DNA from: Nitrospira sp.
GTDB lineage: Bacteria > Nitrospirota > Nitrospiria > Nitrospirales > Nitrospiraceae
Direction: 5' to 3'
Length of the DNA stretch: 64,000 nucleotides
Assembly: GCA_005116745.1 (NCBI GenBank)
Contig: SWDS01000007.1
Span: 160,317-224,316 of the forward strand
The notes under the pieces are model-generated. The model was not told where the DNA came from. It made no database searches and was given only the letters and a program-made list of their open reading frames with translations. Numbering within the stretch: the stretch's first letter is position 1; every line of letters starts with the position of its first letter. Below, in pieces: positions 9,162 through 18,335 of the stretch. The position numbers were made by a program, and so were the translations under genes.

Positions 9162-9527
9162 TTACGTGTTAGAGCCCCGTCCGTACTTATCTAAGAGGGT
9201 TTGAAGGTCTTCAGGAATGGGCATGGGCTGAAACGGAGAGACCCGCGCCCCGCCAGTATTGCCTATCGGCACCCACATTCGTGAGAACAGCAGAGCTCCC
9301 AGGATCCGAAACAGTTGACCGGAAATTTCTACGCAATCTCGACGTCTCCAACCAACCTTCAGCATCCACCAGTGTGTCCGCGCATGGGCAACCGAAAATG
9401 ATTGTCCTAAGATGTGTGCCCGCTCGAGATGGGAAAATGCCTGGTCCAGTGCATCCGCATGATATCGCTCCACTGCCGCCTTCATCTCGGCACAATAGGC
9501 TTGTTGCAAGACCGGATGCATGTTCAT
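9162..9527 (-). CDS. DUF3703 family protein
   Basis: This 121-residue protein matches the DUF3703 pattern from memory: an N-terminal helix pair with AFSHLERAHILGQ (about 30-42), HARTHWWMLKVGW (about 48-60) and the end region GNTGGARVSPFQPMPIP. The function is unknown. Homologues often sit near metal-resistance or mobile regions, which is context rather than proof. It is the last gene before the island border at 9752. It starts at ATG 9527 or at the ATG two codons later. Confidence 0.75.
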   Translation of the reverse strand: MNMHPVLQQAYCAEMKAAVERYHADALDQAFSHLERAHILGQSFSVAHARTHWWMLKVGWRRRDCVEISGQLFRILGALLFSRMWVPIGNTGGARVSPFQPMPIPEDLQTLLDKYGRGSNT

Positions 9528-9751
9528 CTTTCAGGGGCCGTCACTGCGCACTGTACGCGACGACATGGTTTCAAAACCAGGATGTCGGCGGAATGAAATG
9601 ATCAGAAACGAATGGTTTTCGTCTGAGCTTAACTTGAAAGATGGCAGTATAGTCCGAGAGAGAAGCTAGATCGAGATACTCAAGGGATGCGTGTCCACCC
9701 CAGTGGACGGCGGAAAGGCCATAAAATATCCCTGGCACCAGCAGACTTTGT
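9528..9751. other. Intergenic region up to the island border
   Basis: No open frame with coding character is seen. The region holds the upstream side of the DUF3703 gene and ends at the left direct repeat of the island. Confidence 0.5.
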
Positions 9752-9798
9752 TTGGTGGCGGTGGGCCGGATTGAACGGCCGACCCGCGGCTTATGAGT
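9752..9798. repeat. Left attachment repeat (partial tRNA copy)
   Basis: This is an exact copy of 19623-19669: the 3' half of the tRNA-CAU gene, including the anticodon CAT complement and CCA end. The sequence diverges right after the anticodon loop (9799 on), so it cannot be a functional tRNA. Confidence 0.95.
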
Positions 9799-10174
9799 TA
9801 AAGTAGTAGGTCAAGCAACGTGAGATTTACAGCATAATTAGAGGGGATACGTGGACAGGAAGTGACACAGATAGCCCATATGTTCGTACCTTTCGTACCC
9901 AGGACCTACCCGCTATGTAAATCGTTTCGGCTCCCTGAACCAACCGGGGGGTATCCTTGCGCCAAGGTACGTGGGGGCGGCTACGGTTACTAAGGTACCG
10001 CGTGCTCCGGCTTCGCCTAGAAGCCAACGGTCTCTCCTTCTCCGGTAGGGGGGTAGGCTTGTTTCGAGTAGTGTGCGAGGGTTCGTCTGGAGATTTTTGA
10101 GAATTAAGAAAAAGCCACCTTGACATGGCGGGGGGGGATTTGAAGCCCCTTTATCGAAAGCCCAAATAGCATTG
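9799..10174. other. Left end of island, no recognised gene
   Basis: About 375 bases with runs of G (near 10051 and 10130) and a long reverse frame of basic, Ser/Arg-rich character that does not resemble a protein. It may be debris of an older insertion. Nothing is identified. Confidence 0.4.
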
Positions 10175-11725
10175 TCAATAGGGAATGACGGACTTCTTAT
10201 ATTGCTCGGCGGTCCGATTCACGCAAAAGCAGAACAGCGCGCCCTCCAGTTTCATCCAGAGGAGTGGGAATTTGTACGGGCGTCTGAGCAGTTTCGATAC
10301 TGCCCGCTCACCATAATGGAGCAGCGCAAAGCGTCTTGCCGTTTTCACTTGCATGGTGGTATTCCACCAGCGCACAAGCGGCCACAATCTGACCTCCAGG
10401 CTGCTTAGGAGATGCTGCTGGACCAGCGAGGCAAAGAAGGACCGGCGCAAGCCCTCACCGTAGGGCACGGCGGGATGGCAAAAGAGGACCACGGACCCTA
10501 GTTTCGACTGACCAAAGAGCTGTCTCGGCACGCCCGCCTCTTCCGCGATGCGTCGAGGGATCGGGCGATCATATTTTGTCCACATGCGCCAGGGGTTCAT
10601 CTCGGGTGATTCGGTCATCGCCAGAATATCCGCTTTCCGTCGTGCGCCGATATAGGGCAGTGGGAGATGGATCAATCCTACGACCAGCCGCCATTCAGAC
10701 AGGCCATGTCCTCCAAGATCCCACCGCCGAATGTCCGTATCGACGTGGGCGCGGTCTCCTGAAGTCGATCGTGGATACCAAATCTCTCCGAGTGTCCCGG
10801 TCAGCAAGAGACTCACCGTCGAAACATGCGGTTTGACGCCCAACAAATTGGCGTCCTGCGAGAGATGCAGGGCCGTGTAGAAGAGCGATTCATCGTCAAA
10901 GTTTCGGGTGTAGACATCGCGAGCAAGCTGCGTATAGCGCAGCCCCAGCACGTCACAAATGGCGCTCCCATCATCATCCTGGAGTGGGCCAGTCTGTTGG
11001 TGGGCCAGATGCGCGGTACTCTTGGCCTGTGTCACGGTAAACACACGGTCAATCCCATAGGGTGCGGCGAGGGCATTGACGGCGGTGGAGTCATAGCCCT
11101 TTGACTGGGTGGAGAGGATCGGCAAGGGCCACGTCCGCGCCCCATCGCGGGCATTGGCGACGATGCTGGCGTACCGCTCGCGGAGATACTGTCTATAGTC
11201 CTCAAAGTGATGAAAGCGCGGCGGCATCCGCTTCTCGGTTTCCAGGATCTTGTCACTGGAGACCTCAAGATTGCGATACATCAGCCGGCGCACGCTGCCC
11301 TTCACGGTCTGCATCTCCCGTTGGTAATCGTTCAGACCGTTCATAATGGAATCGCAGGCCCTCGCGTAGGTCCGGCACTGTAGGGGATCGAGGCGATCAT
11401 TAATCGTTGTCAGCAAGAGTGGGAGAGAATTGGAGACGGTCACGCGCTCCGCTTCAGTCCTATAATAGAGGTAGTCGGTCGTGGAGGCGCTACTGACGAA
11501 GCGCACGGACTCACCGGTCATCCTGCCACCGGTCCCAAACACACAGTCCGTCTCTCCGAAGTCGCCCTTCTCGAAAGGTCCATCCCACACGCCTTCGATC
11601 CAGAGGGAGTCACGGACTTCGACCTTCGCGCCGTGACGGAGCGTCACGATGCCGTTTACCTTGTCAACAACAGCGACCCAGGCCAGTTGCGGGAGTGAGG
11701 GATGGCAATGTGTGGTGAGGCGCAT
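10175..11725 (-). CDS. Asparagine-synthetase-like (PP-loop ATPase) protein
   Basis: This 516-residue protein resembles the ATP-pyrophosphatase half of asparagine synthetases. The stretch LSTQSKGYDSTAVNAL (about 203-218) fits an S-x-G-x-D-S PP-loop that adenylates a substrate, and LLLTGTLGEIW (about 307-317) sits where the synthetase has its second conserved loop. There is no N-terminal Cys nucleophile for a glutaminase domain. Such proteins occur in polysaccharide and peptide-modification loci and may amidate or ligate a sugar or peptide. It is the left-most gene of the island cargo; its substrate is unknown. The ATG at 11725 is the likely start. Confidence 0.6.
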   Translation of the reverse strand: MRLTTHCHPSLPQLAWVAVVDKVNGIVTLRHGAKVEVRDSLWIEGVWDGPFEKGDFGETDCVFGTGGRMTGESVRFVSSASTTDYLYYRTEAERVTVSNSLPLLLTTINDRLDPLQCRTYARACDSIMNGLNDYQREMQTVKGSVRRLMYRNLEVSSDKILETEKRMPPRFHHFEDYRQYLRERYASIVANARDGARTWPLPILSTQSKGYDSTAVNALAAPYGIDRVFTVTQAKSTAHLAHQQTGPLQDDDGSAICDVLGLRYTQLARDVYTRNFDDESLFYTALHLSQDANLLGVKPHVSTVSLLLTGTLGEIWYPRSTSGDRAHVDTDIRRWDLGGHGLSEWRLVVGLIHLPLPYIGARRKADILAMTESPEMNPWRMWTKYDRPIPRRIAEEAGVPRQLFGQSKLGSVVLFCHPAVPYGEGLRRSFFASLVQQHLLSSLEVRLWPLVRWWNTTMQVKTARRFALLHYGERAVSKLLRRPYKFPLLWMKLEGALFCFCVNRTAEQYKKSVIPY

Positions 11726-12249
11726 GGCGACTGACCCGTCCCGAGAATGTAAACCGATGGTTCATCTATTGGTCAGGTTTGGTACCTTAACGTGGACCTA
11801 TGAAGGTTGGCAAGTACCACCTAAAGAAAGGGCGATGGATGATGATTGAGTGTGTATGGAGAGAGATATCCCTCTGTCGATCCAGCGTGTTTTGCTCTCA
11901 ACACTGGGATGGAGTGCGATTGAGTTGGACCTGGAATCGGGAGCAAAACCGGGAGTAGAAAAACTCGAACCCTGGGCTCACACGGAATAAGACTAATCTC
12001 CGACTCCCCTTCCATCATCTGGTCCTTCACGTCCATTTAAGCCCTGAGAGGGGTTTGTGGACAGAGGTGACAGACAATGGTCGCTCTCGCAACCCCACAC
12101 GCTGCTGAGAACCAATCCTACGCCAGGAAATACCAACATTTTATCCACTCAATTCTTGCGCCTAGTTGGTGACCCTCCTAGAATAAACCTCCCTGCGAGG
12201 CCCCTATGCCCTTCTCGATTCGTTTCTGGTGGTCGAGAGAGCAGGGAGC
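11726..12249. other. Island intergenic region without a recognised gene
   Basis: About 520 bases between the Asn-synthetase-like gene and the chimeric pseudogene. Short frames here have no recognisable domain or ribosome site. Confidence 0.4.
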
Positions 12250-12537
12250 CTACGCCCCCTCATGATTCTGGCCACCGCGCACACACCAGACGTGGGCGAC
12301 GTTGACCTTATTGCTGTTGGCCACGGAGCCAGTTAATAAATGCCCCAACCACGCAACTGTAGGATCTTCCGCATTTGTCGTCGCCGACCAATAGTCGGCA
12401 GACCCGACAGTCAGAAACGGCTGGCCCGACTGGAGGGTCGGGCCTGGGGGAGGTACGGAGGGGTGCGCCAGGCTCGCCAGTTCGTGCACCGAGGGCAGCC
12501 GCCAGCCTTTGCGGTTGCCGGTCGTGCGGGCTGTGCA
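12250..12537 (-). pseudogene. DUF1566 (Lcl C-terminal) domain fragment
   Basis: Reading on the reverse strand gives TGNRKGWRLPSVHELASL, then SADYWSATT and WCVRGG, the hallmark order of DUF1566 domains found in exported proteins. Only the last 95 residues of such a protein are present. They are fused in frame to the remains of a membrane glycosyltransferase (12538-12849), so neither half is complete. The DUF1566 end itself is intact to the stop. It is probably not functional. Confidence 0.75.
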
Positions 12538-12849
12538 TTCGCCCCGCACCTGAAACAGAACGAGCAGCAGGGCAATGACGTCAAACACCGCCATGCTCAG
12601 AGCAAAGTAGTCCGGGTAGTGCTCCACACCACCCACCAGGTAGGGAAACAGGAACACCGGTAGAGCGCCCAGCGGATATTCTGGCTGAAAGTCCACGTAA
12701 GGAGCGCCTCCAGCTCCCTAGAGCTGGGCGGAGGTTCGGTATATGCCTACGTCGAAGCCAGAACCCCATCCGGCGTAGTAGACCTGGAGCAACCGCACGA
12801 TCGCCCAGAAAATCAGGCTCGCAGCCACCAAGAGCGGCGCTTGTGATGT
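12538..12849 (-). pseudogene. Remnant of a DUF2029/GT87-like membrane glycosyltransferase
   Basis: The reverse strand encodes VYYAGWGSGFDVGIYRTSAQ, an in-frame TAG at 12718-12720, and then in the same frame APYVDFQPEYPLGALPVF and a further hydrophobic stretch. The D-x-G-x-Y and DF-x-EYP-x-GALP elements are those of the first loop of DUF2029-type mannosyltransferases. About 100 of roughly 400 residues remain. The stop codon and the fusion to a DUF1566 fragment show a broken gene. Its presence suggests the island once encoded one more polyprenyl-sugar-using enzyme. Confidence 0.75.
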
Positions 12850-13075
12850 GGCGGATCGAAGCCGTGGACATGCCAGAACTGATCGCTCAGAAAGGTGGCG
12901 ATAATTTGCCGACACCGGCGTTGTGGTCAAAGCATTTTTTCGTGACACCATTGACGTTGATTGTTTCGCGTCAGGCCATATGGTTTGCGTCTTATCACAG
13001 GCGTCTGCTACCCTCGGCTCCGCTGCGTATCTCTGGTTGGATCTCTGTCTCAGCCTCAAGAAAAACGGTACGGAT

Positions 13076-14536
13076 ATGACGAAGGTGGACGCTAGACTGC
13101 GTATGATGGACTGGGTCGTACCGCTTGGATTCGGGACGATTCTGTTCTTTGCGGTGCCTTTGCAAACGGCTCTGGAATTGAGTTGGGATGAGGGATACGA
13201 GCTGATGAAGGCACTACTTGTGAGCCGCGGCTATGCTCTCTACCTCACCGTATGGAGCGATCAACCTCCGGTCTTCACTGAGCTCCTGGCCCTGCTTTTC
13301 CGCGTTTTTGGAGCATCCGCTTTCGTCGGTCGGCTGCTGACCCTCTGTTTTGCCATGACCCTCGTGTGGATGTTATGGAAGCTCGTCAGCAACAGCTTCG
13401 GATTAGCAGCCGGTCTGATCGCGACAGCATTGCTGGTGTCGTCCTCATCATTTCTTGAACAGAGCGTCGCGCCCATGACCGAGCTGCCGGCAACGACGCT
13501 GGCTCTCGCGTCATTACTATCAGCCTCACGCTACAACTCCACGCGCAGAATGCGGTGGCTTGCGCTTTCGGGCGTGCTATTCGGTTGCGCATTGCAAGTG
13601 AAACTTACCAGTGCGATCTTTCTGCCGGCGATGGGTGTGGCATACCTGGACAGGAATGGCCGGAATCTTCGCACCGACCTTCTCCGCGACGTTGCGGTTT
13701 GGTTCGGAGCGGTCCTCGTGACGTGGGGCCTCATCGTCCTGAGGTTCTACGGAACGGATACCGTGTGGGAGTTCTGGGCGTCTCACTTCTCCGGATCGAC
13801 GAACGCCGCTGTGCCCGACAAGCACACATTCAAGCCCGCTGCATTTTTCTTGCGTGCACCATCGCTATCGGCTGCGACCGCATTGGGCATTGCGTTGCTC
13901 GCCTCGAAACGCCGACGGGACGTGTTGTGTCCGGCCACGTTGTTTGCCACCGTGCTGGCGATCCATTGGGCACACCGGCCTTACTGGTATTACTACAACC
14001 TGCATTTCGCCATCCCGATGGCCTGGTTGGGAGCGTCAGGTATTGTCGGCTGGTTCGGGTTGCTCCGAGATCGAGCCGCGGCTTGGGGGGAGCGCAGGTC
14101 TCTGAACCGATTGGCTTGGCTCGTCTACGTGCTTGTGATCTCCCTGACGCTGGCATACACTCCTCGGCACATATGGAGCCACATGCGGGGGTTACAGACT
14201 GCTCCTCTCGCGAGTGAGAATGAACTGGTTGTCGCGTTGCGAAAGCGGGCCTCGAGCACAAGCTGGGTATTCGCCGATCGACCGCTCTATCCATTCTGGG
14301 CAGGGCTGCTGGTGCCACCCGAAATGTCAGGGATTCCGTACAAGCGTATCTGGTCGGGCAGTGTTACGGAGTCAACAGTGTACCAATGCATCGCACAATA
14401 CAGGCCTGAGGAGATCCTGTTTATCTACACCCTCTCTGGCTGGGAAACCAGAGAGGCGTTGGCGGCGTATATTCGGGATCATTATGAGCACGATCCTGCT
14501 GGGGGCGGCACAAAGCTGTTTCATCGAACGCACTGA
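13076..14536 (+). CDS. GT39/ArnT-like membrane glycosyltransferase
   Basis: This 486-residue polytopic membrane protein begins with a TM, then ALELSWDEGYE, the first-loop acidic motif (usually D-E/D) of GT-C glycosyltransferases such as ArnT/PMT. About ten hydrophobic segments follow, to about residue 400, with a soluble C-terminal 90 residues. GT-C enzymes move a sugar from a polyprenyl phosphate onto lipid, glycan or protein on the outer face of the membrane. The GT2-GtrA fusion at 16742 could make or flip that donor. The start is taken at ATG 13076, because upstream codons overlap the pseudogene frame and look non-coding. Confidence 0.8.
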   Translation: MTKVDARLRMMDWVVPLGFGTILFFAVPLQTALELSWDEGYELMKALLVSRGYALYLTVWSDQPPVFTELLALLFRVFGASAFVGRLLTLCFAMTLVWMLWKLVSNSFGLAAGLIATALLVSSSSFLEQSVAPMTELPATTLALASLLSASRYNSTRRMRWLALSGVLFGCALQVKLTSAIFLPAMGVAYLDRNGRNLRTDLLRDVAVWFGAVLVTWGLIVLRFYGTDTVWEFWASHFSGSTNAAVPDKHTFKPAAFFLRAPSLSAATALGIALLASKRRRDVLCPATLFATVLAIHWAHRPYWYYYNLHFAIPMAWLGASGIVGWFGLLRDRAAAWGERRSLNRLAWLVYVLVISLTLAYTPRHIWSHMRGLQTAPLASENELVVALRKRASSTSWVFADRPLYPFWAGLLVPPEMSGIPYKRIWSGSVTESTVYQCIAQYRPEEILFIYTLSGWETREALAAYIRDHYEHDPAGGGTKLFHRTH

Positions 14537-14971
14537 CGACATCAGTGCGCGCCGACTCGGTTCTGGCAGTACAAAAGAATTGATATCCGCAGCCGGTGCC
14601 GCCGTGGGAGTTAGTAGGAGCGGAAGTTACTGACACTCGCAATGGTTCACGACAACCGGAAGGCATGTCTTCGTTGACATTTCATCACATACTTTTCTTG
14701 GTTTCCTAAGTCCAAGAACGCTACGGGCCACTAATCGCACTGTCCCCAAAGCTCCCCACCCCCAACCTTGCTTGAATACATGATCATGACAACGAATAGA
14801 CAGATCAACAGGGATGGACAGCAAGGCCGCCTACGCAATCCCTTCTGCCATGGCATGTTTTCTGCTGATACTAAAGAGTGCCGGACTGAAGATTAATCAC
14901 CACTACAAGCAGAGGTACTGCCATGAGGGCCGGTGGAGGGGGGTATACGCCCACGCTCCGCGCCACCCATC
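14537..14971. other. Island intergenic region, no transposase orfB found
   Basis: About 435 bases lie downstream of the IS orfA on its strand, where an orfB would be expected. No DDE transposase frame is present; frames are short and lack family motifs. Confidence 0.5.
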
Positions 14972-15331
14972 TTATGTCCCTTCGGGTAATTTCAGTCCTT
15001 TGAGCTCGAAGACTTGTTTTAACACGTCCGCTTCCAGCGCTTTCCGTCCTAGCGCCCGCTCCAACTCCTCGACACACTTCCGCAAGCCCAGCACCTGACT
15101 CTTGGGAACCATGTCGCCCGATTCCTTGAGCCCCTGAGCCAGGCCGCGCTTCCAGCTGTACATCCACGCGGCATTCACCGCATACTTCCGACAGATCTCC
15201 TCGAGCGGGATCCCCGTCTGCCACTCCTGCAACACTGCCAGCCTCTGCTCACTACTCCACCGCCGCCGCCCACGCCCAGTTTGGACCGGTTTCATCACAG
15301 TGTCCATTAAGCCCTCTCGCTTATGAGACAT
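14972..15331 (-). CDS. IS3-type transposase OrfA (orphan)
   Basis: This 119-residue protein is a typical OrfA: a helix-turn-helix region with RRRWSSEQRLAVLQEW and EEICRKYAVNAAWMYSWKR, followed by a leucine-zipper helix (VLGLRKCVEELERALGRKAL). In IS3-family elements OrfA binds the ends and is joined to the catalytic OrfB by programmed frameshifting. No OrfB follows, so this is the remains of an insertion sequence. It lies between the FAD oxidoreductase and the GT39-like gene and may mark a past rearrangement. Confidence 0.8.
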   Translation of the reverse strand: MSHKREGLMDTVMKPVQTGRGRRRWSSEQRLAVLQEWQTGIPLEEICRKYAVNAAWMYSWKRGLAQGLKESGDMVPKSQVLGLRKCVEELERALGRKALEADVLKQVFELKGLKLPEGT

Positions 15332-15353
15332 GTCTACAATTTAAGTGGGGGGC

Positions 15354-16745
15354 TCAACACCCTTTCTTTCTTCTGTGGCTGGACACGCGTCCTTCCGTCA
15401 AGAGAGGTGGCGCATTACCTTCTTCACGACCATCCAGACTAGTCAATAACAGCTCGGCCATCCGGTTGCCGTCACGCACGGCATAGTTTGTACCGCGATC
15501 CATAGGAAAGATTTGCGAGAAATTGCACAAGTAAACGCCTGGGCAAGGGGTGTTGTGTGGGAGGAGCTTTGCCTCCTCGAAGCCGATGTCGACGATGTGC
15601 TGTGCGTGACGTAATCGAAACAGCGCATCGTCCACAACCAACGTCGGATCGAACTCGGGGAAGATCTTCTGCAGCTCCTGGTACCAGAGCCGCTTCAGTT
15701 CCCCCGCATCCATCGACATGTACTTGTGCTCAGAAGGCACATAGTCGCCGATGTAATACACGTTGAGTCCGCCGAACTTTTCACTCCCGACGAGATTCGT
15801 CAGGCTCAGAAAGACCACAAACGGCGAGTTAGGCGTATTGATGTTGTGCCAATAATACGGCGTGAACTTCTGCCGTGTTGCGAATACCTGTACGCAGGCA
15901 TCCAGATAGTCGATGCTCCGCAAGCGATTGAAGTATGCAGGATCATTTCCTTCGTAACCGGCAATCAATTTCGCGAACACGCTGCTCGGAACCGTTGCCA
16001 AAACACGGTCGAAGCGTTCTTCACCAGATGCGGTTTCGACCACCACCTGACCATTCTCATTCTTCAGGCTCGAAACTCTCGTGCTCAGGCGTAAATCGAC
16101 GCCCTGCAGCCGCTGCATCAATGCATCGATGATTACTTTGAAGCCGCCATCTGCGTAGCCAAGCGCTTCGCCACCAGCCTCGGCGTCCCTGCTATCGACG
16201 CGCTGTTTGATGCGTCCCCACAACCAGGACATCGTGACCTTGTCGTAGTAGCGGTCAAACTTGCCACGTAGCAGCGGTTCCCAAATCACATCGGTGACCC
16301 GGCTGCCGGCCCACCTACGCAGCCAATTGAGCGCAGTAACGCGACTGAGTCGCCGCCAGTTCTGTACACGCTGGAGCGCTAACACCGTTACTCCCGCGCG
16401 GATCCGATCAACAAAGCTGAGGGGTGTAAACTTAATGAGATCGATTGGCGTCATCATCGGGTAGAGGACGTCGCCGTAATAGGTCGAAACAGAAGAAGGG
16501 AAATATTTCAGTTTCGGGCCTAATCCGAGTTCATCAATCAGATCGAGGATATATTCATCTGTTTTGTACAAAAAATGGTAGGCTTTCTCCACCGGGAATC
16601 CCGCCAATGTAAATCCGGATGCAAGGCCACCGACATCCGGCGATGCCTCGTAAATTGTCACATCACAGCCTGATTGAATCAACCGATACGCGGTAGTTAA
16701 GCCCGTCAGTCCCCCACCGATGATGCCGATCCGAGGCCTGATCAC
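15354..16745 (-). CDS. NAD(P)/FAD-dependent oxidoreductase of the amine-oxidase type
   Basis: This 463-residue flavoprotein starts with the dinucleotide-binding motif GIIGGGLTGLTTAYRL (about 7-22) and an acidic strand end, then GGLASGF (about 39-45). The C-terminal FAD motif GVYLCNFSQIFPMDRGTNYA lies at about 412-431. The pattern resembles protoporphyrinogen-oxidase-like and UDP-galactopyranose-mutase-like enzymes found in polysaccharide loci. The GTG start at 16745 overlaps the TGA of the GT2-GtrA gene upstream, so the two are coupled and probably act on one lipid-linked sugar. The exact reaction is not known. Confidence 0.8.
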   Translation of the reverse strand: MIRPRIGIIGGGLTGLTTAYRLIQSGCDVTIYEASPDVGGLASGFTLAGFPVEKAYHFLYKTDEYILDLIDELGLGPKLKYFPSSVSTYYGDVLYPMMTPIDLIKFTPLSFVDRIRAGVTVLALQRVQNWRRLSRVTALNWLRRWAGSRVTDVIWEPLLRGKFDRYYDKVTMSWLWGRIKQRVDSRDAEAGGEALGYADGGFKVIIDALMQRLQGVDLRLSTRVSSLKNENGQVVVETASGEERFDRVLATVPSSVFAKLIAGYEGNDPAYFNRLRSIDYLDACVQVFATRQKFTPYYWHNINTPNSPFVVFLSLTNLVGSEKFGGLNVYYIGDYVPSEHKYMSMDAGELKRLWYQELQKIFPEFDPTLVVDDALFRLRHAQHIVDIGFEEAKLLPHNTPCPGVYLCNFSQIFPMDRGTNYAVRDGNRMAELLLTSLDGREEGNAPPLLTEGRVSSHRRKKGC

Positions 16746-17881
16746 TCGGCGACTCCGGCTGAATCTGAATCAACCACCGAAGTCTTTTTGAACGTAATGC
16801 GTGAATTGAGGAAATATTGCAAAACAAATACTACCGGGAGTGAAAGGATTTTCCCAAAATTAGCGCCGAGTCCGATCGACCTGCAAAGTTCGATGATGCC
16901 GTAACCAGCCGCGTATCCGATTGTCGCGACAATGGCGAACGAGGTCAAACGCCATACGATGTGGTCTACCGTGTGAAAGTTATGGCGGGCGTTGAGGGTA
17001 AAGCTGAACAAGACGGACGTCGGTACCGAGATCGAGTGCGCCATCAGCGGCGTGGTGTGGGCGACGTTGAACAACACCATAAACAATGCGACGTCGATTG
17101 CGGATGCAGTTGCGCCGATCACGAAGTACTTCACCAAATGTTTGGCCATCCAGGGGAACCGAAACTGATACAGTCGCCAGAGATGCTGTAGATAATAGAG
17201 CTGTTGCTGAAAGGTCAGTTTGCTTTCGCCTCTTGTTCGATCCAAAAAAGTGATAGGTATTTCGATCACCCTTTGGCAATTCCCTTTGACGAGGATCTCT
17301 AGCCCGATCTTGTAGCCTAACGGCATGAGTGGTGGTGCTGCTTCTAGGATTCGCCGTGGGAAGGCAAAAAACCCAGCCATTGGATCTTTAATGTCGGTCA
17401 GTCCTCTCGCGAGAAGGGTTGCGACCTGTGAATTCAACCAGCGAAATACTCCCCATGTTGCATCGGTGGCGCCACCTTCCACATATCGCGAACCAACCAC
17501 AAAATCGGCGCCCTCTCGAAGGTGCTGAAGGAATCGAGGAATGTCTTCGGGAGGATGGGACAGATCAGCATCCATGACGAGCACATACGCACTTCGTGAT
17601 TCCCGAATCCCATGGATCACCGCACTCGACAGCCCCCGATTGGAAAACCTGGTGATAAGCCTCATCGGATAGTCCACTGACAGTTCCTTGCAGACTTTGT
17701 CTGTCCCGTCTTGGGAATTGTCATCGACTACGATAATTTCTGCGCTAATGCCGGCCCCGTTCACAGCGTCATGTATTCGCCTAGTAAGTTCGGGGAGGTT
17801 ATCGACCTCGCGATAAGTTGGGACTATAACCACCAACTCGGCAAATATCTTGGTCCGGGGTGTATTCAATTCACCCACCAT
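16742..17881 (-). CDS. GT2 polyprenol-phosphate glycosyltransferase fused to a GtrA-like membrane domain
   Basis: Residues about 12-240 form a dolichol-phosphate-mannose-synthase-like GT2 domain: VIVPTYREVDNLPEL, IVVDDNSQDGT and VMDADLSHPPEDI (the DxD-type metal site). Residues about 245-370 form four TM helices of the GtrA family, including FNARHNF-like FTLNARHNF. Such fusions charge undecaprenyl phosphate with a hexose and may flip it across the membrane. GGAGATC precedes the ATG at 17881. It is the first gene of a two-gene unit with the FAD enzyme; the GT39-like protein is the likely user of the product. Confidence 0.87.
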   Translation of the reverse strand: MVGELNTPRTKIFAELVVIVPTYREVDNLPELTRRIHDAVNGAGISAEIIVVDDNSQDGTDKVCKELSVDYPMRLITRFSNRGLSSAVIHGIRESRSAYVLVMDADLSHPPEDIPRFLQHLREGADFVVGSRYVEGGATDATWGVFRWLNSQVATLLARGLTDIKDPMAGFFAFPRRILEAAPPLMPLGYKIGLEILVKGNCQRVIEIPITFLDRTRGESKLTFQQQLYYLQHLWRLYQFRFPWMAKHLVKYFVIGATASAIDVALFMVLFNVAHTTPLMAHSISVPTSVLFSFTLNARHNFHTVDHIVWRLTSFAIVATIGYAAGYGIIELCRSIGLGANFGKILSLPVVFVLQYFLNSRITFKKTSVVDSDSAGVAE

Positions 17882-18115
17882 GATCTCCTGATTTGATCCA
17901 CGCTACACAATAGCTCAGCAACGAGCGCCACACGGGTGGTCCAAAGGATGCGTTGTGAGGAAAAGTTCCGCCCAACCTTACCCCATTTGTGCAAGAGAAA
18001 TCGCCATGCTTTTACTCAAAAGAAACCATCTTGTATCCATTCCTGAAGTGGCTATTGATGGTCGGCGGGAAGGGGTGGAGCCTAGCACGCTTCCTTAGAA
18101 TGCGTCAAACATCAC

Positions 18116-18144
18116 TTGACATACTTAGCTATCAGATAATAGTA
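18116..18144 (+). promoter_or_regulatory. Candidate promoter of the RHH-integrase unit
   Basis: TTGACA at 18116-18121 is a perfect -35 hexamer. AT-rich sequence follows with -10-like ATAGTA or TAATAG at 15-17 bases. It lies about 33 bases before the RHH start codon. The -10 assignment is uncertain. Confidence 0.5.
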
Positions 18145-18176
18145 AGCTTATCATGCAAGAAAAGGAGGTGATTGGA

Positions 18177-18332
18177 ATGAAGATGGTACTGTTGTTGATT
18201 CAAGTGCTGGAGCCGGTCAAGGCGCGATTGGATGCCTTGCGGCAGGAAGGTACGACGGCCAGCGGGTTTATTCGGTACTTGCTAGAAGACCATTTCAGCC
18301 GGGCTCCAAGGGTGAGCCAGAAAGGACGGTGA
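18177..18332 (+). CDS. Small ribbon-helix-helix protein upstream of the integrase
   Basis: This 51-residue frame opens MKMVLLLIQVLEPVKARLDA and continues LRQEGTTASGFIRYLLEDHF: a short strand followed by two helices with the turn G-x-T-x-S-x-F-I, as in CopG/Arc ribbon-helix-helix proteins. AAAGGAGGTG before the ATG is a near-perfect ribosome site. The stop is 3 bases before the integrase ATG. Position and size suggest a regulator or recombination directionality factor of the island. Function is inferred from fold and context only. Confidence 0.75.
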   Translation: MKMVLLLIQVLEPVKARLDALRQEGTTASGFIRYLLEDHFSRAPRVSQKGR

Positions 18333-18335
18333 GCG

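Noticed and set aside
9752..9798. A second tRNA gene
   Set aside because: Only the 3' half is present; sequence beyond the anticodon loop does not complete a tRNA.
9827..10126. Reverse frame of 99 residues at the left end of the island
   Set aside because: Composition is Ser/Arg/Pro-biased without pattern, no ribosome site, and it starts close to the att repeat.
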